From Epiperipatus broadwayi (Eukaryota > Onychophora > Udeonychophora > Euonychophora > Peripatidae), in assembly GCA_028023455.1 (NCBI GenBank), contig JAQFVV010012395.1:3410001-3474000 (forward strand): a stretch of 64,000 bases of DNA, written 5' to 3'. A program made the translations under genes and the position numbers. Under the pieces are notes generated by a model. It had not been told where the DNA came from and ran no database searches. It saw only the letters and a program-made list of their open reading frames with translations. Each line of letters opens with the position of its first letter. Position 1 is the stretch's first letter. Of the stretch, positions 1-12,899 are shown in pieces.

Positions 1-690
1 TGTAGCAAAAAAATCTTTTGAGTAGAGCTTATAATTTATCTGATAAAGAACATCTTACTCAAGAAATAGAACTTACAAAAAATATTCTACTTTCTAATAA
101 TTATAATAAAAACATCATATGTAAGGCTTTATATAACATTAATACTAAAAAGAAAAAAAAGGATAGAATTGACAATTCCTCTTTTAATAGAGAAATTTTA
201 CCTTACATTAAAGAGGTTATTGATAAAATCAGTAGAAGAATATCTTGTTTTAATATAAAGACTACTTTTTCTACTGGCAAAAAAATTGGTGATTTTTTAT
301 ATAAACCTAAAGACAGAATATTTTTTGGAAACACCAAGGTGTTTATGAAATTCCATGTTTGCAGTGCTCAAGAAGCTATGTGGGTCATTCTAATAGATGA
401 ATAAATGTCAGAATTAAGAAACTTAGAAATGCTTTTAATCAAAAAATTAGCACATCAGTTTTTACTTCCCATTTTTTAGAAATTGGTCACAAACCTGATT
501 TTGACAATATGAAAATACTTGCTAATTTAGAAAGATATTATTTAAGAACCATGAGAGAGTCAATTGAAATATTAAAGAGACCTACTGGTTTAAAGAGGGC
601 TGATGAAGCACAACGTATTCCAGCTATGTGGAAACCTCTCATTTTATCTAATATTAACTTGAAATTAATAGGTGAAAAAACTGAGATATA
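1..690 (+). pseudogene. Penelope-like element: RT C-terminal part and GIY-YIG nuclease, frameshifted
   Basis: Broken 3' end of a Penelope-like retroelement; the reverse transcriptase core lies left of the window. The first frame (18-404) has the linker typical of the region after the RT, with LPYIKEV near residue 62, then a basic stretch and KPKDRIFF. The frame breaks near 366 at the cysteine motif. In the shifted frame, RSYVGHSNR (from about 370) matches the Y-x-G core of a GIY-YIG nuclease, and 509-691 continues with HFLEIGHKP and the LERYYLRTMRESIEILKRP block normally seen at the nuclease C terminus. A stop after SNR and the frameshift make it non-functional. Family knowledge: the RT and GIY-YIG nuclease copy RNA at chromosomal nicks. 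No hammerhead motif was found just downstream. Family call fairly sure; age and subfamily unknown. Confidence 0.75.
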
Positions 691-699
691 AACATTTTG

Positions 700-3110
700 A
701 TAAGCCTTAAATTGTGAATGCTGAACTACTTCAAGTTGAATCTCACTTCTTATATTGCACTGAGTCATGTTATTCTTTGAGATCTAACGATTATTTTTTC
801 AAAAATTGACCTTGATAATGGTGGTTGCTAGTCCATCAAAATATCAGATTGTATTGCAAAATAATACACGTTCGTACCCAAAAATATTTTTTATCTAGAT
901 CATATAACTGTGAAAAAATTATATATATATATTGTAAGAGATGGAAAATCCGCCCTTACTTCTTGAAGTACCAGTATAGTTTAAAAAAATCTCTTTGATT
1001 CAGTTTTTACTTAAGGATTTGTAAATAGGTTATTGTTATTCATTGTTTTATTGTTATTTAGTTTAGGTTTGTTTATTTATTGTGATATGTGCTTTGTTTT
1101 ATGATGACGAGATTTTAATAGCAATGAATATATATAATTTCGCAAGTGTGTGCATAAAGAAATAATTATTAACAGTAGCATTTAAATTGCTAATTATGAT
1201 TATATTGTACTTTTATTTATTTATTTATTTTTAAAAATTATAAAAGATGTAATAATATTATTCTGATTGTTTATTTATTTTGTATATCTAAAATAAATTT
1301 TTCATAGTAATATTTTTTTTATTGACATTATTTTTTATTTTCTTATTTAAACAAATATTTTAAAATCAATAAACAATAGTGTTAAAGATTTTTCAAATTG
1401 CACATGAATTACAACAATAGGCCAGGGGATCACTATGGAAACGGAGAAGATAATCATCATTATTGATTATTAATTAATAGAACAGAGGAAGGAAGAAGTC
1501 ATAGCTTTATTTTTCTATTCTACAAATTATTCTTTTAGATATTAATCTAATAATTCCTGGATAACGATTTAATACTAAACATGATTTGCTAAATACAAGT
1601 TTTATTATCTGAGGCAATTGCCTCTCCTTTGCCTAACTTATTATACCATTGGAATCTAGTAAAATATGTAGCCTGAAATTAAACCTGCATTCATAAATAG
1701 ATTTTGGAAAATAGCTATTTATATATTTTATTTTAACTTCAAATTTCTTTAATGATCCAAACAATAGTTAACTTTAATTATTTACATAAATAAATATCAA
1801 GAGAATGGCCGGAATTAATTGTTTTAACAACAGGAAAAAATCTACTAATTCATTAATAATATGTATGCATATTTTAAAGTAACTTCAAGCTACTCTGGGA
1901 TGAATAAAATTTAAAAAAATGCCTGAAATAACTGGTTGATTGAAAAAGAAAAAGACATTAAAAGTAATTAAATGGTAATTAAAGTTTGTCTTCATTTTTT
2001 TTTTGTGTGTTTTATACGTCTATTATTTTTTATTTTTTATAACATTTTAAAACATATTTTTATAAAAATGTATACAATTATAATATTTAAAAAAACTAAT
2101 CTATAAGTTTCTTATGAATATGAAATTTTTAATAATAAGGAAAATCCATTTTTAATATATATATATATATGTTTATTTATTTTAAAAACATTTTATCTTA
2201 AATTGCACGAATATGTTGTTAAATGCTACAGTAAAATTAGTGATTCTAATAATAAATATATTTTTTAATATAGTATTTGATTTGTGTTTACATACATATA
2301 TATTAAATAATAGATGTCATGTGTCAATTTAAATTGGAAAACAATAAATTATGTTTAATTGCATATGAGTTGTATAAATATATAAATTTTATAGAACCAT
2401 GTTTATAAATTATATCATTATTTAATAATTATCTTAATTCTTCAATTATTTAATTGTATTAATACTAGATGTATTTTTAAAGGATTGGCTTAATTTATAG
2501 TATTAAATATGGAAGTGGTATACATTAATATCCCCACAATTGTATTTGAAAGTTGTCTTGATCTATATATGTTTTGCTTATACATAAGGGCTCAGGTGAG
2601 ATAATATTTTTTATGTATTGTGCTTGGTTCAAGAAATTCTAAGTTAATAAAGTTGTGAAGTAAATGTTGAACTTTACAGGATAGGATAAGCCTTATATTA
2701 ATAAGAAAACTCAAGTAGTTGTTACCTTAATTTAATGAGAAGCCCAGGTAGTTGATGGAGCTAATAAACAAGAAGCCCAAGTAGTTGATGTTCCTCACAA
2801 AAGACATGGTTTAAAATAAAGGAAGTAAATCCTTATAGCATAGTGGGAAGAAGCTCTTGATATCATTTTCTATATCATTTTGTTTGTTGATCCAATCTTA
2901 AAGAAATGCATTTATAACCTAAATCATTAATGTAACAAGATATCTACAATTTATTTATTTATTTGTCTATTGATTTAATTTCATAACAGCTTTATACAGT
3001 TCCTATGTAAAATATAAACTTCAAGTTATCTTTATTGTCAGTAAATATTGTATTTGAATTATATTTTAAAAAAAATAGAACATTTGAAAAACAAAGCAGT
3101 TTTATGTTTT
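700..3110. other. AT-rich intergenic DNA, no gene seen
   Basis: No supported coding, RNA or repeat structure beyond short A/T runs and (TA)n near 2155-2170. The phrase 'agaagcccaagtagttgatg' occurs in variant form three times near 2705-2790, a weak local duplication. Confidence 0.5.
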
Positions 3111-3114
3111 CCAT

Positions 3115-4310
<1,196 letters not shown>

Positions 4311-5490
4311 AAAAAAGGGGAGGGAGTATTGGTTAGAAAAGTTAAACTAAAAGTTTTATAAAAAGGAAGTAGAGTTTATTATTATTAGTTGAAATATAAT
4401 TTAAAAAGTTTAAAAATATAAATCTCTTTTATTTAAATTAAAGAAAAAGGTCATCTTAAAACTAGTGTTGATTTTAGAATAAAAATTTTATATATGCGAG
4501 TGTGAATGTAAATATAACATATGTGAATTAAATATTATAAATAAATGTCAAAATGAAATGAATACAGAAGATTAGCATTAAAAAAAATACAACGGTGACT
4601 ACTAATAAAAAATATAAAAACAACATGTTTGTGATGGCTGCTAATTAAAATGCCCAACAAAAAGATTAAAAAGGATTAGCTACTAAAGGAATTTTGACAA
4701 CACATATTGTTGGTGGACATTAAAACAAAAACACTTCGCATATATAAATAGCCAAATTTTTATCGGACATTCAGTCTAGTCTAGAGATAACAGTGCAGTT
4801 TTTTATGTATGCAGAAACAGAAATGCAGTGCTGAGCAGTTTTTGGGAACATACGATCTTACTTCAGCCCTTAGTCCAATAAGATCAGTAAGATCTGCCCA
4901 TGAAATAATGTCTGTGTAACAGCTTAGAAATCCTCCGTCAAATGTTGAACTGTCTCCAGAAATAATCCCGATGAATAAGAAAGAAACCTCCTCAAAAAAC
5001 TTAAAATCTAACCGGTTAGATATACTTCATTAGAAGCAGCAAACAGCAAGCAGTATACCCATTTCGAAAATCCTAGGTGATAACATTTTTTTCTTATATT
5101 CTTTTCTAAAGTAGCCACCACATTCATAAAAATTCATGTGAATCCTCCAAGAGCCATAATTATATGAACTCTATAGCACATAAAAAATGAACTATTAATT
5201 TGTGTGTTCGAAATATCAAATATCCTTAATGTTTTATTATCTATGTCAGTGTGTGAATTAATATATGCGTGACAAAAATACCAATATCATGTTAGTTAAA
5301 AATTATAAAGATATTTAAATTTTGTATAATTAATGTTAGTTAAAATAAATTGTCTTTAAACTAAAACTTTATTTGTTGGTCAATTCTTTTTATCAATTCT
5401 TTTTTACCAACTCTTTTATCAATTCTTCCACCACTACTTTTGTATAAGTTGTTAATGATTAAAAATAGTCTGAGCTAGTTAAGGGATTGT
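4311..5490 (+). mobile_element. Polypurine tract plus degenerate LTR, same family as the 58.7-kb element
   Basis: A purine-only run (4311-4326, aaaaaaggggagggag) is followed by sequence matching the reverse complement of the LTR at 58689-60181. Matching blocks: GGTTAG then TTATAAAAAGGAAGTAGAG (4331-4374), a TATATAAATAG box (4741), ATCGGACA (4762), a block with AGTGCAG and AAATGCAGTG (4790-4850), and the phrase CTTTATTTGTTGGTCAATTC (about 5367-5386) with CTGAGCTAGT (5470). Similarity fades after about 5490, so the true end is lost or was replaced. The TG terminus reads TA here. With a polypurine tract directly to the left, this is a 3' LTR of a plus-strand element, not a solo LTR. Boundaries are approximate. 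Confidence 0.65.
4741..4775 (+). promoter_or_regulatory. LTR promoter: TATA box and initiator-like site
   Basis: TATATAAATAG is followed about 20-30 bases later by ATCGGACATTCAGT, which resembles an arthropod-type TCAGT initiator. The same pair (ATATAAATAG, ATCGGACA, TCAGTT) is present in the related LTR near 59770-59807 on the reverse strand, so the spacing is conserved between copies. Whether it is still used is unknown. Confidence 0.55.
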
Positions 5491-5660
5491 TTTGAGTGCT
5501 GGATTATGAGCCTACTATCCAAATACATTAAGTCTTAGACTAGATGGTGACCGGGGTTTACTCTGAAACAAATAAAGTGTCTGGATAGTAGGGGTTTGAA
5601 TCTAGCAGCCGAGGTGGGCCATGATCTGACTGTGGGTATTGTTGATAGTTAAAGCTATCA
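5460..5660. other. Unclassified sequence with a tRNA-like stretch
   Basis: Contains ggggtttgaatctagc (5602-5617), which resembles a tRNA T-arm/B box, but no matching A box and fold were recognised. It may be a decayed SINE at the damaged end of the LTR to the left. Confidence 0.2.
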
Positions 5661-5800
5661 ATAATATTTTCCACTTTGCTCAAACATGCCGGTTCGTTCA
5701 CGTAATATTTATAATTAAATAAGATTATAAATGTATTATAAAGAAGTTTGTAACCAGCCAAAATATTTGCAGTGTAAGTAAGATCTCTGCAGATCAAAGT

Positions 5801-5801
<1 letters not shown>

Positions 5802-5833
<32 letters not shown>
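5802..5833. repeat. (TA)n microsatellite
   Basis: About 16 TA units in a row. From here to about 6640 nothing else was recognised. Confidence 0.9.
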
Positions 5834-5835
<2 letters not shown>

Positions 5836-6639
5836 AACAAAAAGTCTGAGTACATTACTAAGATAATTTACAAGCTATATCCCCAAAGAATTCCATGAGT
5901 GGGTTTATATTTTTAGTATTACATATTTGATAAATCATAAAATTATTTACTTTGTGTATTAAAAATTATTAGAATATGAACATTCAAATATATATCTTCA
6001 TACATTCCACTAACCCTTTATCAGATTATAAGATCATTTTTAAAGCTATTTTTAATAATTATTTTCTATTTAGTTCTTATTCCAACATATATTATCAAAT
6101 TTCAGATTTATTAAATATAAAATATTAATCTGATAGACATTGATACAAATATGCATAATTCAATTATAGTTTTAGTTTTTTTGAAAATTATGAAGTATGA
6201 ATGTAGTTTTAATAAATAACCATTCAACTTCAATCTGAATATTTTTATCAAATGTAAATGAAGGATCGTAAAGATATATCATTAAAAATAGCATCTCAAT
6301 TCTTCATTATTCAAAAGATGATAAATTTCTTTTTATTTAAAATATCATTATTATCATATAAAGTAACCACCATTAAGTTAATAAGATTCTAATATTGCTT
6401 TTCAGATATGTTACTTTCGATATCAATAAAGTCTAAAAATGATTATGATCACAAACAACTATATTTGTGGAATGTCTCTATATATTTTATAGATATAAAA
6501 TGTAAATAAAATGGATTTCATAATTATGTAAATACATAGATTAGTCCTGAATTAATTATCTTAATTTTAATATACTCTAGACAAAATTTACATACTAATA
6601 TTAATAATTCGCAAATATAATGTTATATACAGAAAACAA

Positions 6640-6910
6640 CTCTTAAAAGCTTTAGATACCCTCAACCCAGACCAGTTTCTGCATCTAGGCGTCAGTGAGG
6701 TGCTAGGATATTCATGAGATTAAAAATACTAGGACTAGCCCAGCACTTTATCTAATATATAACTATTGAGAAGAAAATCTGAAACTTTCAGACATCTTAT
6801 GTCTAAAAATCCAGCTATCTAACTCAAATAGCCACATGGGGCTGAACTAAATTAAATGCCCATATATTAATAGCTCTAGCAATATAAAATTGCCAAAGCC
6901 TTAGTAACAA
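6640..6910 (-). mobile_element. Hammerhead-bearing repeat, family C, reverse copy
   Basis: The reverse complement carries a degenerate hammerhead core at 6665-6700: CTGACG, then CTAGATGCA, GAAA, the near-palindromic stem III ACTGGT and cleavage site GTC, followed by TGGGTTGAG. Compared with the copy at 7095 it lacks about three bases at the end of the CTGANGA box, so it is probably inactive. Upstream on that strand are blocks shared with the 57.8-58.7 kb array: CCCATGTGGCTATTTGAG, TTAGATAGCTGG, and TTTCAGATTTTCTTCTCAATAG. No protein is encoded. Confidence 0.65.
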
Positions 6911-7004
6911 AAAATAAATTGATAAAAAATTAGAATGTATAAAAAGATCTTATAACATGATTGCTGAACAAATCATATTCTTATGAAAGATGTGTGTGTG
7001 TGTA

Positions 7005-7235
7005 GTTTCAGATTTTCTTCTCAATAATTATACATTAGATAAAGTGTTGTGATAGTCCTAATGTTTTTAATCTAATGAATATTCTAACACCCCACTGACG
7101 ATGCTAGATGCAGAAACCGGTCTGGAGTTGAGGGTATTCTCAAAGCTTGTTAAGAGTTTGTTTTGCGAGCTCTATATATAAAATTTATAAACGAGCTTTA
7201 TTAAAATTAGGTCATGTGACATCTGACTTGATTTT
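7005..7235 (+). mobile_element. Hammerhead-bearing repeat, family C, forward copy
   Basis: Matches the reverse complement of the 6640-6910 copy from TTTCAGATTTTCTTCTCAAT through the ribozyme and ends in AT-rich sequence. The two copies lie in opposite orientation about 100 bp apart, an inverted pair like those of the other hammerhead families in this window. Confidence 0.65.
7086..7136 (+). ncRNA. Hammerhead ribozyme, type I, core intact
   Basis: CTGACGA at 7095-7101 fits the CUGANGA box. TGC and GCA (7102-7104, 7110-7112) pair as stem II around TAGAT. GAAA is at 7113-7116. Its last A starts the loopless palindromic stem III ACCGGT, and C at 7122 gives a canonical GTC cleavage site. Stem I is the weak point: CCA before the core pairs with TGG after the cut, then mismatches occur. 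Family knowledge: animal type I hammerheads often have such very short stem III and may act as dimers. The core residues are all present; activity is not shown. Confidence 0.65.
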
Positions 7236-7239
7236 TTTA

Positions 7240-8530
7240 TCAATCGCAAATATAATAAACATTCTATTATGTAAATTAGCAATTTATATACAAAATATCA
7301 GACTCAGATAAAAAAAAAAAAACCAATCTAAAAACATAGAATTAGCAGAGAAGTGGCTAATTATTACTGAAAAGTGTACGTGCTAAGTAAAACCATGTAA
7401 CTAATCCCAATATGTAAAAATTTCTGTAATCTGGTGTAAAATAATAAATCAATTTTATATATGTAAACCTACAACCGGTTGCCCATGTAAACTCAGCAAT
7501 CCATGCTATGTAAACTCTTTTAACTGTTTAAGAAAATAAAGCTATCATTATAAAAAAAAAAAAGAAACTTGCAGAGAGTATGATTCATTTATTTTTAATA
7601 AGAGATTGTCAGCTAAAGTAAAATATTGAATTTCAGTAAAAATATATATATATAACAGTAACAAATGTGATTAAAAGAAAAGTTGCTTATAACATTATTC
7701 TGTGTAAGTGTAGAAATGAAACATGGAAGTAGAGGATGAATAATAGGCTGCGTTTTTTTATGAAATTCCAAACTACTTATTGCTTATTTATTCCTACTTA
7801 TTATTGTTAAATATATTGTTTTGTTGTTAAATTTGTGTTAATTTATTTAAAGTTATCGATGTTCTACTGACTGGTATTTACTTAATACCCTTGAGCAGAA
7901 ATTTTCTGTAGTTTTAATCCACCAACTATTTTTAAGATTGTTGAAAATTATCTTTACTTATTATTTTACTACATAAAATATCAAGTTTCCTTTTAATAAG
8001 GTACTAATAATAAAATCATTGTCAAAAAATAATCAATATTTTTTTTCAATGAAGTTAAAAATATATTTATTTATATCAATAAAAAACACATATTTCATAA
8101 GAATATGATTACAATAGGATCTCTCTTTTAAATGCAACGATTGTTTTAACTTAATAAGTATTAGTCTATGATTTGTTCAACAATTGTGGTATAAGATCCT
8201 TTTATCCATTCTGATTGCTAATTATAATGCATTCTATTAGAGGCATATATTTTGAGCATAGATGTATTCAAGATGTTCCTATAATGATTTTTTTACCTGA
8301 ACTAAATATCCATAATCATCAGTTTATGTATGCTATGCAACCTCTCAATAGCAATAAGAGACTAAATTTCAAAACAATAATGCCATTATATGACCTGAGA
8401 AAGATTATTCATATTTCATATAGGAAATTTATTATTACACCCCCCCCCCAAAAAAAAAAAAATCAGTAATTTTACCTCTTCCTATGTGTATCATTACTGA
8501 GTCTAATCATACATGAAATGAAATTATTTT
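7240..8530. other. AT-rich DNA, no gene seen
   Basis: Only homopolymer runs (A12 near 7310, A near 7553, C9 followed by A12 near 8442) and short TA runs. The short reading frame at 8215-8469 has no recognisable domain and runs into the C/A homopolymers; it is not called. Confidence 0.4.
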
Positions 8531-8536
8531 ATCAAA

Positions 8537-8800
8537 ATGGCTTAGTTGATTAGAGAGTTACCTTAAAATTTAATATTCAAGAATCTAAGAGTCCAGGTTC
8601 GATTCCTATGGTAATACTGTCATTGGTCAGGTCAGCAACACCTGAAAAGAGATGAAAATAATATCTCTCAAAATGTTGTGTATATACTAACCTGTATGCT
8701 ATTAGTAACAGTTGAATGTAATTGGAAAATTTAAATAAACTTAAATTTTTCTAAATACATTCAATACTTTATATTAGATGATGGAAATGGTCTAATACAT
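8537..8800 (+). repeat. tRNA-derived SINE, copy 1
   Basis: The head has an A-box-like stretch (tggcttagttgattagag) and, about 60 bp on, an excellent B box GGTTCGATTCC (8598-8608). The body (GGTCAGGTCAGCA, then ATCTCTCAAAA.GTTGTG) and tail are shared with 13283-13545. The tail contains an imperfect inverted repeat, GAATGTA...GGAAAATTTAA against TTAAATTTTTCTAAATACATTC, which would form a hairpin of about 22 bp in RNA. Transcription by RNA polymerase III is expected from the family; the A box is weakened here. Confidence 0.7.
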
Positions 8801-9359
8801 AAATACAAAAAAGTACACTTTTCCATTGTTGAGCTGATTAAATGATATACTAAGCAAGAAATCAGTCATTGAACATACATATTATGGTAAATAGTTTGGC
8901 ACAGGTTGCAAAAAAATGTTCAGTCATGGAGAAACTATTCAATCCATTAAATTAAGATCAATTATAAAAAGCATTATTAAAAGCAGTAACACTTTAATAT
9001 CTATTCCAATCATGTGGAAATTTGACACAGTTTTTATCAGTTCTAGTTATTATTGTGTCAAAACCTAACCACAATCAATTTATTAAAAGATCACTTAATG
9101 TTTTAAAAATATTAAGAAATATTTATTGACTACTTTGTTTATAATTCATACATGTGTGTAAATTTTCTGTGTATTTAAATGGACATATTAAGGTCCTATA
9201 TATGAGGGATCAGAGTAACTTAAGGTCAATATGAGTATGACAATAATATTGGAATCAACAAGGGTTTTGAGCATTCCACCAACAGATTTTCAATGATATG
9301 GATAACTGAAGAGTTGGAGAGAGGAGAGGATTGAAGTCTGTCCATTAAAATTGGTAGAT

Positions 9360-9560
9360 TTGCTAACTTAATATAAACTGAGCACTGATTATATATGTGT
9401 GTGGGGGTGGGTGGGGAATGATAATCAGAAATAGGTGATTGGTGCTGTTTCAGCACAAAATACTGTTATTGGAAAGTAGTTATATTTTTCACATGTAAGA
9501 TAGACTGAATGACCTTGAAAGTCAGTATTCAAATCCCCTCTAATTACATCTAGCTTAAGT
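9360..9560 (+). repeat. SINE-like repeat, family F, copy 1
   Basis: Shares ag.actgattatatatgtgtgtggg (9380-9404) with the reverse complement of 50250-50290, and TTTTTCACATGTA (9487-9499) with 50339. Both then carry a tRNA-like stretch ending in a T-arm-like motif, here TATTCAAATCCCCTC (9526-9540). Degenerate; boundaries approximate. Confidence 0.4.
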
Positions 9561-9599
9561 ATATACCTTTTACTTGTATTTAAATATTATATATGTAGT

Positions 9600-10949
9600 A
9601 TGTAAATATGGTTAATACCAATCTCAATATTATATATGTGATAAATACATACAGCAATGCATTTAAACATTGGTGCATGAGGGAAAGATTTAAGACTAAT
9701 TTTTAAACATCTCAAACTTCATTGCTTTTTTGTTCTGTAAAGCATCCATCCACATGCATGCAGAAGAGATTTGGTAAATAACATTTCTCTCAGAATAGCA
9801 GTATACACAGAGATAGATTACTTAAAGTTGTGCTTCATTTGGATTTTTATTTACATGATGCAATATACAAGTTCTAAAGATATAAATAAAGTCTGAACAC
9901 AAACATGCATTTATAAATGTTGACAAATTTTTTACCTAGATAGATATTTTAAAAAAATAATAATAATAATAAAATACAGTATTCTTTGCTCTCTGGTTTT
10001 TCTTTAGACTAATTACAGTCCAGGACAATTGAATTTTACTTTATTGAAATCATTCAGAAAGATACTTGAGTTTTACCCTTAGCCTAGTTTATTATACCTT
10101 ATTCCTGCTATTGTTAAGAACTGTTATAGTACTGTATTTTCTTTAATAATTGAAAGAAGAAAAAAATAGTGAATTTGAAATTGTATTGAATTTAGCTAAG
10201 ACTCATGAAGTGCTTATGAAGATAATCTATCATATCTGATCATAGTGCTTAATGTCCTTTCTTATTCGATTGCTATTAGCAGTAATCCTGATTGAAATGA
10301 ATTTTACTGCCTGTAGTTCTTTTGATGGTAACTAATGCTTAGTCTAATTGTCTTGCCATTTTGTTAACTTTCATATTAAAGAAAATCTTGCTTCCAAATA
10401 ATCTTGCTTAACTAAATGAAAGCTTTATTACAAAGCAGTAAAATCCTTTCTCTACTTTTATAAACTGGCACTTCTCTTTTGTTATATACTGGTAAAATAA
10501 TTTTTTAATAACTGATTGAAGGGTACTGTATCTCATAACAGGAAAGTAAAGGAGAAGACAAAAGGCATTAGGTTTTTCAAAAGCATATTGAAAAAGCTTG
10601 GATTACTTTTTTATCACTTTTTACCCTTTGCTAAAATTTGCTTGAAACCAATAATTATCAAAATTTTATTATTAGCCAGTGTGGCTATTGCTAGCTACTA
10701 CTAGCTGCTAATACTGGATGATTAACTGGACTAGTTGCCTAAAACAAAAATCCCAAGCCTGCTGGAAAAATGTTCAGTTAGTTGACCTAGATTCAAACTT
10801 AGTTTATGAACATGACAGGCTGATGCCTTATTGTTGCATCATAAGGCCTTTCAATCTTATAAATATTTATATAAATAGATCTGAATGAAAACTTTTATTT
10901 AAAAAAGATGATTATAGACTTCAATTAAATTGTTTATTTTATTATGAGG
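9600..10949. other. AT-rich DNA, no gene seen
   Basis: No supported feature. A 62-residue frame at 10516-10704 starts with a basic stretch and a hydrophobic tail but has no recognisable homology and no codon evidence, so it is not called. Confidence 0.35.
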
Positions 10950-11679
10950 ATAAAGGTTGTAAACAAATGCAAAACTCTCCATACAGTAGTGCCACCCTGT
11001 GCCAACCAGACTAATCAATGGATGCCAGGAAAGCTTGTGCATAAAATCGTTATCTAGTGCCTACTCATCCAATATCCCCAGACAAGTTTCTGGCTTGTGG
11101 CCATTATCAGTGAGGAGCCTTGGATCTGAGAGCACTGCACCTAGATCTTAGAATCTAATGCAACTTTCCAGCAGCCACCTTTTAACTCTACTGCAAAACT
11201 ACGAGAATGAAAACACAATAATATTTTCAATCTAAGCTCAATAGCTTATATAGTCATATGGGTCTGAACTCAATTCAGTACCCATACATTTTTGTGTCTT
11301 TGGCTCTTAAACAACCATAGTCACCACTATTCTAATAGGCAGGATTGGTGTTAAACCACTAAACATCACATGATCATCATCTCTTATACTATCACATAAT
11401 TGTTGTAAACAAAGGTAAAAAACTCTCCATACAGTAGTGCCACCCTGTGCCAACCAGAGTAACCAATGGATGCCAGAAGGCTTGTGCATAAACTAGTCTG
11501 GGGATATTGGATGAGTAGGCATTAGATAGGGATTTTATGCACAAGCCTTCTGGCATCCATTGATTACTCTGGTTGGCACAGGGTGGCCCTACTGTATGGA
11601 GAGTTTTGCCTTTGTTTACAACAATTATGTGCTAGTATAAGAGATGGTGATCATGTGATGTTTAGAGAATAAAGGTTGT
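10950..11679. mobile_element. Inverted composite of hammerhead family A, with 11-bp target-site duplication
   Basis: ATAAAGGTTGT occurs at both edges (10950-10960 and 11669-11679), the mark of an insertion. Inside, about 10961-11490 is a reverse-strand piece of roughly 1.2 units, and 11492-11668 is a forward piece. The unit length, from CTCTCC at 10975 and 11423, is 448 bp. The two pieces meet at ACTAGTC (11492-11498), which is stem III plus cleavage site of the family's hammerhead. The forward piece ends at GTGATGTTTA (11655-11664), the end also used by the copies at 22701 and 25678. No protein is encoded. It reads as a non-autonomous retroelement that inserted as a joined inverted dimer. 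Confidence 0.7.
11074..11120 (-). ncRNA. Degenerate hammerhead ribozyme, family A
   Basis: On the reverse strand: CTCCTCA (stem I), CTGATAA (core box, G8 lost to A), GGC-CACAA-GCC (stem II and loop), GAAA, ACTTGT (stem III, one change from ACTAGT), C cleavage position, TGGGGA (stem I partner). The cut would fall between 11081 and 11080. The G8 change should abolish or strongly reduce activity. Confidence 0.6.
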
Positions 11680-11689
11680 GACATTAGTT

Positions 11690-12890
11690 GAGTTAGCAAA
11701 TGTTTCAAAAATGGGTGTTGGAGCTTTTAACTATATCTTAAAAAGATAATACAAGTGAAAAAAGAGAGATAAAGTTATGTTATTCCATGTGTTCATATAT
11801 AGTTAAAAAAACAGATGAATTAATCTTTAACTGAGGCTTAAAGTTTATATGTGGTCTAGAAATAACCTCTACTTGAATAAATGATTACTAATAATCATTA
11901 ATGTCTTTATATGAATTGGTTAATGACAAAGTTATAAATATATAATTTTGACTCTTGTAAATCAAAATATATTTAATAGATACTATAAGTGTTTTTAAGT
12001 AAAACAAGATAAAACTTAATATTTATGTAGTATCACACAACTACTGTCTTCGTAGATAAAAACACTTGTTTAATCTCGTATTGAAATTTCTTTAGTAACT
12101 AATTTAATCTTTTCTGAGTAAATAATTTAGTATCTAAACGACTATATTACAAATTAGCAGTGCATACTTAAGTTAATCTGCAATTTATTTCTAACCGTTT
12201 TGATAATTTCAAATGATATTTAAAACAAATGCATATAATATTTTAATGTCCATTTAAAAATAAGCAAAAAAAATAATCCTTTTTTAAAAAAGCTTAGCCT
12301 AGTTAGATCTTGAACTAAATTGCAATAATATTATCGATTCTGGTTAAAAAGATTTAACATTAAAAATATCTCGCATTCTAGCATTTAAAACAAGTTGACA
12401 CAACATAAAATATATGCGGTATATACATAATGATTAAAAATAAGTTTCACTAATACATCATTTAAATTAAGCATTTAAAAAGTACGCCTTCAATTCGCCT
12501 TCAAAAGAAGCTGTTTCTACAAATAGATTAGTCATTGTTTTCCCAGTTTATACTTGATAAAATTTGTGTGTATATATATAAAACAATATAAAAAGATATT
12601 CCGAGCACTTAACAAAAAAAATTAGTACAGCTATGATTTCATGATATACTTATGTTAGTCAAAAGTATAAGTCCTCTAATAAATCGAGAAGATGTAAACA
12701 ACTTCTCTATTACATACACGATATGAAAAACAAAACATTTTCCCTTACAATTTGAAATAAAGTTTGAGTTATTGCAGATATTTATATAATTCTTATTATT
12801 TTTTACTTATATATATACAAACATCTATTTGTGCATGTTTTCCTGAAGGTTTGTGATAATGTTATTTCAATTGTATTTTTATACTGAATC
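11690..12890. other. AT-rich DNA, no gene seen
   Basis: No coding, RNA or repeat structure recognised apart from short TA runs near 12570 and 12810. Confidence 0.4.
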
Positions 12891-12899
12891 TGTTTATGT

